A DNA stretch of 38,704 bases. It comes from JBMTVN01 sp046047235. GTDB taxonomy: Bacteria > Verrucomicrobiota > Verrucomicrobiia > Limisphaerales > JAHDYP01. Within the stretch, counting starts at the first letter, position 1, and each line of letters starts with the position of its first letter. The DNA is taken from positions 1 to 38,704 of the forward strand of contig JBJOII010000090.1 of the NCBI GenBank assembly GCA_046047235.1, in the 5' to 3' direction. The position numbers were made by a program, and so were the translations under genes. The notes below the pieces were generated by a model. The model was not told where the DNA came from and made no database searches. It saw nothing but the letters and a program-made list of their open reading frames with translations. Of this stretch, positions 33,832-38,704 are shown in pieces.

Positions 33832-35754
33832 CTACGGAGCAGAGACGCTGAACTCTGTGCTCGTGTCACTCTGTATCAACGGATTCGTGACGTCGCTCAC
33901 GGTAATGGTATGCGTTCCCACCGTGCCCGGATCAAAGGTCAACGTCACTGTCCCATTCACCAATGCCGTGTCCGGAGGCAGTAACGGATCCAGATCCGTC
34001 GTGGTCAGGCTAACCACGTCCGTCACCCCGGTAATCAGCCCCCAGTCGTCCGCTACCGCATTCACGGTCACCTGAAACGGCCCATACTGCGTCTGCGGCA
34101 AAGGCGTGCCAGTCTTGCCAGTCGTCGTCCCCGGTGCCGATGTCTCTCCAGGCAACAGAATCTGCAGCTTCGTAAACTGCCTCTTCTTGAGCTGGAAGAA
34201 ACCCTGGCTCTGCCCCTCCACATCCGACCGACCAATCAACACCGACTTCGTTGCACCCGTCGGCAAAATCGGATTGGAACCAGCAAAGGCCACCCAGTCC
34301 CCACCAGCTAAGGACGACGAAGTCATCAAACCAAATCCCGTGTCAGGCAAACCCCACCCCATCCAAAACAAAGCGTCTTCACCCAACACCAAAACACCCG
34401 CCGGATACTCCGCCGCCAACTCCCACCTTGCCGGATCCAAATCACCAGTGAAGTTCTCCACAATATTTACCCCACCCTTGCCTCCCTCGATCTTGATCTG
34501 CGAAATCACCGATTTCTGGCCAATCCGCTCAGGCGCGTTCGGCATGCTCCCCATATACACAGTCAGCGCATCATCAAAATTGCCAACCGCCGCCGCCGGA
34601 AGAAGCGCCTCCGCTGTCGCCTCAGGCGAAAACAACGTAATGCTGCTGTCGTCGTTAAACGTGAATCCCCAGCGCCCTAAAGGAGTCGAACTCGATACTG
34701 TCCCCAAATCACCGTCTCCCCCATACATCGTCCCATTCGAGTCCGCGGCATTGATCTTGTAACGAACCGCCCCCAGAAAACTCCCGTCCTCCTGCTGGCT
34801 CATGTCAAAACGAACCACATCCGCATGCGCCCAATCCGGATCCACACGGTTTCTCGGATCCCGCGGCACCAAATACATGTAGGTATTAAAACCCCCATAA
34901 GCCGGAGCCGGCATCTCCGCCACGGTAAACTCATACGTCGTCGAACCACCGCTCCCTACCCAGCTGAAGTTCTCACCCACGGTCCGAATACCCTGTCGTT
35001 GCCACTGCCCCCCAGCTAACGTCACCAGATTCAACCCCGCCTTCGCACCCCCACCCACAGCCATCGTCGGCGGTGCCACCGGCCCCGCGTTGGCCGTCAA
35101 TTTCACGTTGTCGATCCAGAATGCCGCTACCCCACCCGCATTCGCCACATCCTGCGGAACCCACTTCTTGAACACCACTCCCGTGCTCCGATCTAAATTC
35201 GCCGTCGTCGGATCAATCGGAATCGTCACGTGCGCCCAACCAGTCGCCGCCTCAGCCGGCACCAGAACACTCCCAAATTGAACCCACTCCCAATCAGCAC
35301 CATTGTGCCTCGCCGACCAAACCACCAAACCATTGTCCCCACCCGCCGTGTTGAAACTCTCCAAGGTCACGGTCGAGGTCGAATCCCACTTGATGTCAAA
35401 ACTCAGGGACGCATATTCCACCAAATCCACCTGAACCTCGCTGTTCCATAACCATCCCCCGTGGTTCCCCATCACCACCACCACGTTGCGGTTATCATCC
35501 GGCGGACTCCCCGCATAATCCGTGGAGATGTATATCGAGCCCCCTCCGTTCCCCGTGTTGTCCTCCAACGCATCCTGTACCACCTCAGCCTGCCCCCACG
35601 CCTTCCCCCAACTGCCCACCGCCCCAACCGTATCCCACGTCCATAACACATCGTCCGCCCCCCTCGCAAAACTCACCCCAAAAACCAAACCTACCCCCAA
35701 CCCAAAGGACATCGTCGCGCGTCGCAATACTCTCAGTCGTGTGGAATTCTTCAT
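33832..35754 (-). CDS. Large secreted protein with carbohydrate-binding-like and Ig-like domains
   Basis: A 640-residue exported protein without recognised catalytic motifs. Signal peptide at residues 1-33 (SFARGA). Residues about 34-224 form a jelly-roll, galactose-binding-like region (WDTVGAVGSWGKAWG, VEYASLSFDIKWDSTSTVTLESF, closing FWIDNVKLTANA). A Gly/Ser/Thr-rich middle (about 225-530) follows, with a second beta-rich region. About residues 530-640 match a tail repeated in secreted Verrucomicrobia proteins: FFQLKKRQFTKLQILLPGE, then an Ig-like strand series (GPFQVTVNAVADDW, TVTLTFDPGTVGTHTITVSD). AAGGA lies 8-9 bases before the ATG. A strong terminator and a 300-base leader region suggest a well-expressed single gene. 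Binding of polysaccharide or a surface-coat role is inferred. Confidence 0.75.
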   Translation of the reverse strand: MKNSTRLRVLRRATMSFGLGVGLVFGVSFARGADDVLWTWDTVGAVGSWGKAWGQAEVVQDALEDNTGNGGGSIYISTDYAGSPPDDNRNVVVVMGNHGGWLWNSEVQVDLVEYASLSFDIKWDSTSTVTLESFNTAGGDNGLVVWSARHNGADWEWVQFGSVLVPAEAATGWAHVTIPIDPTTANLDRSTGVVFKKWVPQDVANAGGVAAFWIDNVKLTANAGPVAPPTMAVGGGAKAGLNLVTLAGGQWQRQGIRTVGENFSWVGSGGSTTYEFTVAEMPAPAYGGFNTYMYLVPRDPRNRVDPDWAHADVVRFDMSQQEDGSFLGAVRYKINAADSNGTMYGGDGDLGTVSSSTPLGRWGFTFNDDSSITLFSPEATAEALLPAAAVGNFDDALTVYMGSMPNAPERIGQKSVISQIKIEGGKGGVNIVENFTGDLDPARWELAAEYPAGVLVLGEDALFWMGWGLPDTGFGLMTSSSLAGGDWVAFAGSNPILPTGATKSVLIGRSDVEGQSQGFFQLKKRQFTKLQILLPGETSAPGTTTGKTGTPLPQTQYGPFQVTVNAVADDWGLITGVTDVVSLTTTDLDPLLPPDTALVNGTVTLTFDPGTVGTHTITVSDVTNPLIQSDTSTEFSVSAP

Positions 35755-36362
35755 GCCTAATCCTTGTCATGCCAGACACGCACCGTGCCGACCGGTGCGA
35801 CCTCAGCCTCTTCAACCACTCCTCCCCGCAAACCCAAACCTGCCCTCCCCAAACACCAGAAAGACAGCACACCCTGACTCCTCGTCAGGAAGCGGAATGC
35901 CACGGGGTAACGATCAGTTACCTTACTTGACTTTTAACGGTGATCAAGTTGGAAGAATTCCCAGACTACCCCGCGCAAACCAATCTCCTTTGCGTCCACA
36001 ACCCCAACCCATGCCAACCTCCCAATCCCCGATGCGCCAACCCCCCGTAGCACCATCCTTCCTCTCCTCTTCCCCTTCATCCTAATCCACCCGCAAAACA
36101 CCTCCGCCCCTCTGGCCCGACCAGCTGCCTCCTGTTCATCTCCGTCCGACTCACCGGGCCCACCACCGCAACCTCCACCTTCCAGGCAGTCTCAAACCAT
36201 ACCCACACGGTCCAAATAACCCCCTCGCTGATCTCACCAGCAACCTGACAACCCCTGCTCGAAATAACTGCCGCCCCCACCAACCGCATCATCACCTTCA
36301 CCAGCCAATTGCCCCCCCGCCCAATTCCTCCGTCTCGTAGCCGAACTACAAAACTAAACCCA
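35755..36362. other. Intergenic region with inverted repeats, no recognised gene
   Basis: About 600 bases. The part near 35900-35960 is less GC-rich and holds two inverted repeats: GTAAC-GATCA-GTTAC (35907-35921), and ACTTGA...TCAAGT with a 13-base spacer (35925-35930 and 35944-35949). Reading on the minus strand, TTGATC and TAAGGT lie in this region at promoter-like spacing, upstream of the secreted protein. The 36077-36362 part contains a minus-strand open frame with no family features that overlaps the end of the next gene; I do not call it. Confidence 0.45.
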
Positions 36363-37895
36363 TCACTCGGAATCCGTACCCGGCACATCCACAGCAGACC
36401 CCACACCCGCATCCAGACGCACGGGAACAGGCCCCACCCGACCCTGCTCACCCAACCGCTCCCGTAAATCCACCGCCTGAATCGTAAATACCAACGCCAA
36501 TAACAACACCGCCCGCCTCCCCGGTAACCCATGCACCACCAAGGCAATCAGTAAGAACAACACCCCGTAGTGCATGAGCCAAAAATACCTGCCCGTCCCC
36601 GCAAATAATCCACCCCCTCCCAACACACCCTCCCTCCCACTCCAGTCTACCAAAAGATATTGCCCCACCCCAATCCGCGGCATCACAGACACAACCGCCA
36701 ATACCACCCCCAAAAACACCACCGGAATCCAAGGACGAAAACCCGACGAATCCAAAGGCCGCAGCACCATCATCAGCCAACACCACAACATCAACACAAT
36801 CACCCCGGCACCCCAGTAGCCAAAACCCACCCCACTCCCCGCATCCACCCCCTCCCAATCCTTCAACAAACTCGACCAACCCGAGGGATCAAACGGCCCC
36901 GCCATGTTCATCGCACCACTCACCCCCACCTCGCCCCCAACCGCCCCCACCACACAACCCCAATCCCGATACCCCGCCAAAAAAAAACCCGCCACCATCA
37001 CCCCCACCAAAAGCATGGCCTTCCCTAAACCAAATCCCAGCCCCTCAGTCCCATCCACCCACACAATACGCACCACATACGCCAGACCCAGTAACCCCAC
37101 CATCAACGCCAACTGCCCGTGAATCCAAACACTCAAAAATCCCAACGCCAACCAAGCCACCCAAACCAGCCCGCGTCGCTCCGTGCCCACCGTCCGAAAA
37201 TAGAGCCATAATCCCGCCAATAATACCCAATGAGAACCACTCCCCACATACCCCAATGCGTTCAACCAAACCGGACTCAACATGAATAATCCCACCCCCA
37301 CCATCTGAATACGCGCATCCAAACTCAAACAACGCATCAGTAACACCGCAAATACCCCCTGCAATACCACCCCCAAACCCACCCACCACACCGGGTTCAC
37401 CGACACCTCAAACCCCAATCCCATCAACACCTTCGCAATCACCGCAACCAAGGGCACAGCCTCCACCCTCAATACTCCCTGCCATACCCCATCCTCACCC
37501 TCCAATACCCCCCGCCAGCCCCCAACCCACGGCGCTTCCTGAAACGCGCTCCACGCCAACCCCGCCTCATCCACACTCCCTCTGCCCCACAACGAAACCC
37601 CACCACCAACCCATGCCTCCACACCCTGAAAGAGAAGAAAGAAGCAAAGCCCAGCCAAAAAACCATACACCAACGAAATAACCGCCGGCTTGTCCACCTC
37701 CCGCCACCAAAACACCACGTGCGCCACCAATAACGTCATGCAAACCCTTAACACCCCCTCAGGCCAGGTCAGTGCCAGAATACGCCCCACGCCATCCCCC
37801 GGCCACCCCACCGCCAAATAGCCCATACCCAAATACACCAGCACCGCCGCAGCAATGCTGCAGATCCAGGCCCATACCCCCTTATACGCTTCCAT
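36363..37895 (-). CDS. DUF6311-like polytopic membrane protein
   Basis: A 510-residue inner-membrane protein with about ten or eleven hydrophobic segments. It resembles the DUF6311 family: a first large loop with VPLVAVIAKVLMGLGFE, FAVLLMRCLSLDARIQ, GSHWVLLAGLWLYF, WSSLLKDWEG, FGYWGAGVIVLML, and near the C-terminus GTGRYFWLMHYGVLFLLIAL with IQAVDLRERL. These proteins look like GT-C-type lipid-linked sugar transferases, but function is unproven. I start at the ATG at 37895, which has GGAGG 8 bases upstream. It stands 162 bases from the divergent oxidoreductase gene. The minus strand here is G-rich, giving Val/Gly/Trp-rich sequence. Confidence 0.75.
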   Translation of the reverse strand: MEAYKGVWAWICSIAAAVLVYLGMGYLAVGWPGDGVGRILALTWPEGVLRVCMTLLVAHVVFWWREVDKPAVISLVYGFLAGLCFFLLFQGVEAWVGGGVSLWGRGSVDEAGLAWSAFQEAPWVGGWRGVLEGEDGVWQGVLRVEAVPLVAVIAKVLMGLGFEVSVNPVWWVGLGVVLQGVFAVLLMRCLSLDARIQMVGVGLFMLSPVWLNALGYVGSGSHWVLLAGLWLYFRTVGTERRGLVWVAWLALGFLSVWIHGQLALMVGLLGLAYVVRIVWVDGTEGLGFGLGKAMLLVGVMVAGFFLAGYRDWGCVVGAVGGEVGVSGAMNMAGPFDPSGWSSLLKDWEGVDAGSGVGFGYWGAGVIVLMLWCWLMMVLRPLDSSGFRPWIPVVFLGVVLAVVSVMPRIGVGQYLLVDWSGREGVLGGGGLFAGTGRYFWLMHYGVLFLLIALVVHGLPGRRAVLLLALVFTIQAVDLRERLGEQGRVGPVPVRLDAGVGSAVDVPGTDSE

Positions 37896-38057
37896 CACGC
37901 TCCTCCATCATAAACCCCTACTGCTCTGCGCATCTCAGCAGGCTCATAACGCCGCAAAATAGCAAACCCCCATCCCGAACGTCCAGCGATGCCTTCAGCC
38001 GATTCACCCACCCCCTTGCCAGAGCTCCACGGCTCGTGCAATGTCACCCCACCTCTC

Positions 38058-38704
38058 ATGAAAACGCTTACCCGCCGATCCTTCCTGCGCCGCAGCACCG
38101 CCATCACGCTCCCCCTGCTCGCCTCCTCCCCCTTGCTCGGCGCCAACGCCCCCAGTAACCGGATCAATGTCGGCTTCATCGGAACCGGCAGCCACGGCAT
38201 CGGTTGGAACCTCCGCCGGTATATGAATTTCAAAGACGTCCAGGTCCGCGTCGTCTGCGATGTCGACTCCAACCACCTGCTCGAAGCCAAATCCATCGTC
38301 GATGAGCAATACCTCAACCAGGACTGCGCCACGACCAAGGACTTCCGTGACGTGCTCGCCCGCGAGGATATCGACACGGTCATGATCTCCACCCCCGATC
38401 ACTGGCACACGCTGATCAGCATGCTCGCCCTCCAGGCCGGTAAGGACGTCCAATGCGAAAAGCCCACGCTCACCATCGACGAAGGCAAACTCCTCGTCCA
38501 AGCCGTCCGCAAAACTAAAAAGGTCTTCCAAACCAGCACCGAAGACCGATCCATCCCCGTCTACCACCGCATGGCCGAACTCGTACGCAATGGCCGCATC
38601 GGCAAACTCCAACGCATCGAGGTCATCCTCCCCCTCCAACCCAACGTCCCCGGCGATAACACCCCACAACCCGTGCCCCCGGAACTCGACTACGATATGT
38701 GGCT
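38058..38704 (+). CDS. Tat-exported Gfo/Idh/MocA-family oxidoreductase, 3' end outside window
   Basis: The first 215 residues of an NAD(P)-dependent sugar oxidoreductase. A twin-arginine signal (TRRSFLRRS at residues 5-13, hydrophobic stretch to about 29) precedes the Rossmann fold VGFIGTGSHG, then CDVDSNH, STPDHWHT, and the conserved EKP (CEKPTLTIDEG) where the Lys sits in the active site. The chain continues with LVRNGRIGKLQRIEV before the window ends. Exported members are expanded in Planctomycetota and Verrucomicrobiota and are thought to handle periplasmic polysaccharide breakdown. The ATG at 38058 is chosen since the Tat motif follows directly; no ribosome site is evident. Confidence 0.92.
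   Translation, partial: MKTLTRRSFLRRSTAITLPLLASSPLLGANAPSNRINVGFIGTGSHGIGWNLRRYMNFKDVQVRVVCDVDSNHLLEAKSIVDEQYLNQDCATTKDFRDVLAREDIDTVMISTPDHWHTLISMLALQAGKDVQCEKPTLTIDEGKLLVQAVRKTKKVFQTSTEDRSIPVYHRMAELVRNGRIGKLQRIEVILPLQPNVPGDNTPQPVPPELDYDMW

Noticed and set aside
36077..36547. Minus-strand open frame downstream of and overlapping the DUF6311-like gene
   Set aside because: Trp/Arg/Gly-rich, no family resemblance and no clear ribosome site; the G-rich strand keeps frames open by chance. It could still hide a small protein ending at 36077.
1..38704. CRISPR arrays, insertion sequences, prophage or toxin-antitoxin genes
   Set aside because: No spaced direct repeats, transposase, integrase or phage structural motifs were seen on either strand.

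Overview
The window looks like a piece of a Verrucomicrobiota (PVC group) chromosome. The evidence is the long, plant/chlamydia-type IspG, a fused SecDF, a stand-alone UroD-family protein, a Tat-exported Gfo/Idh/MocA oxidoreductase, a large secreted protein with a Verrucomicrobia-style Ig-like tail, and a PilX-like protein next to minor pilins. The assignment is inferred from protein style; no rRNA is present. Genes are densely packed. The + strand is C-rich (and appears A-rich) under genes of both orientations, so the base skew belongs to the strand and not to coding direction.

Layout. 1-4500: a partial nagA (+) runs convergently into a minus-strand cluster (miaB, small membrane protein, GT9 heptosyltransferase-like), followed by a fumarylacetoacetase-family gene (-). 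4695-6131: a secreted subtilase with an N-terminal secretin/TonB-type STN domain (+). 6150-11829: a minus-strand yajC-secDF-terC-recJ series with a good sigma70-like promoter before yajC. 11982-14862: two minus-strand signalling genes, a soluble receiver-histidine kinase and then a degenerate receiver fused to a very long coiled coil. 15108-18206: tRNA-Lys, then a probable sigma54 promoter driving two minor pilin-like genes and a strange Cys-rich, Asp-repeat PilX-like gene. 18364-23880 (+): Sua5/TsaC, RseP-type site-2 protease, IspG and a UroD-family protein. 23917-24729 (-): PHP histidinol phosphatase. 24949-31029 (+): the translation operon nusA-infB-rbfA-nrnA-truB, then tRNA-Thr. 31266-35754 (-): a secreted nucleoside-hydrolase-like protein, a zinc alcohol dehydrogenase and a secreted carbohydrate-binding-like protein with a strong terminator. 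36363-37895 (-): a DUF6311-like membrane protein. 38058-end (+): a partial Tat-exported Gfo/Idh/MocA oxidoreductase.

Most of the window is housekeeping: tRNA modification, Sec export, envelope proteolysis, isoprenoid synthesis and translation initiation. The most interesting stretch is 11982-18206. There a pseudo-receiver/coiled-coil protein (an architecture shared with the myxobacterial motility proteins FrzS and AglZ), a soluble receiver-kinase, and a minor-pilin operon with a -24/-12 promoter and an upstream inverted repeat lie together. They may form a surface-appendage or motility system whose PilX-like subunit is unusually rich in cysteine and aspartate.
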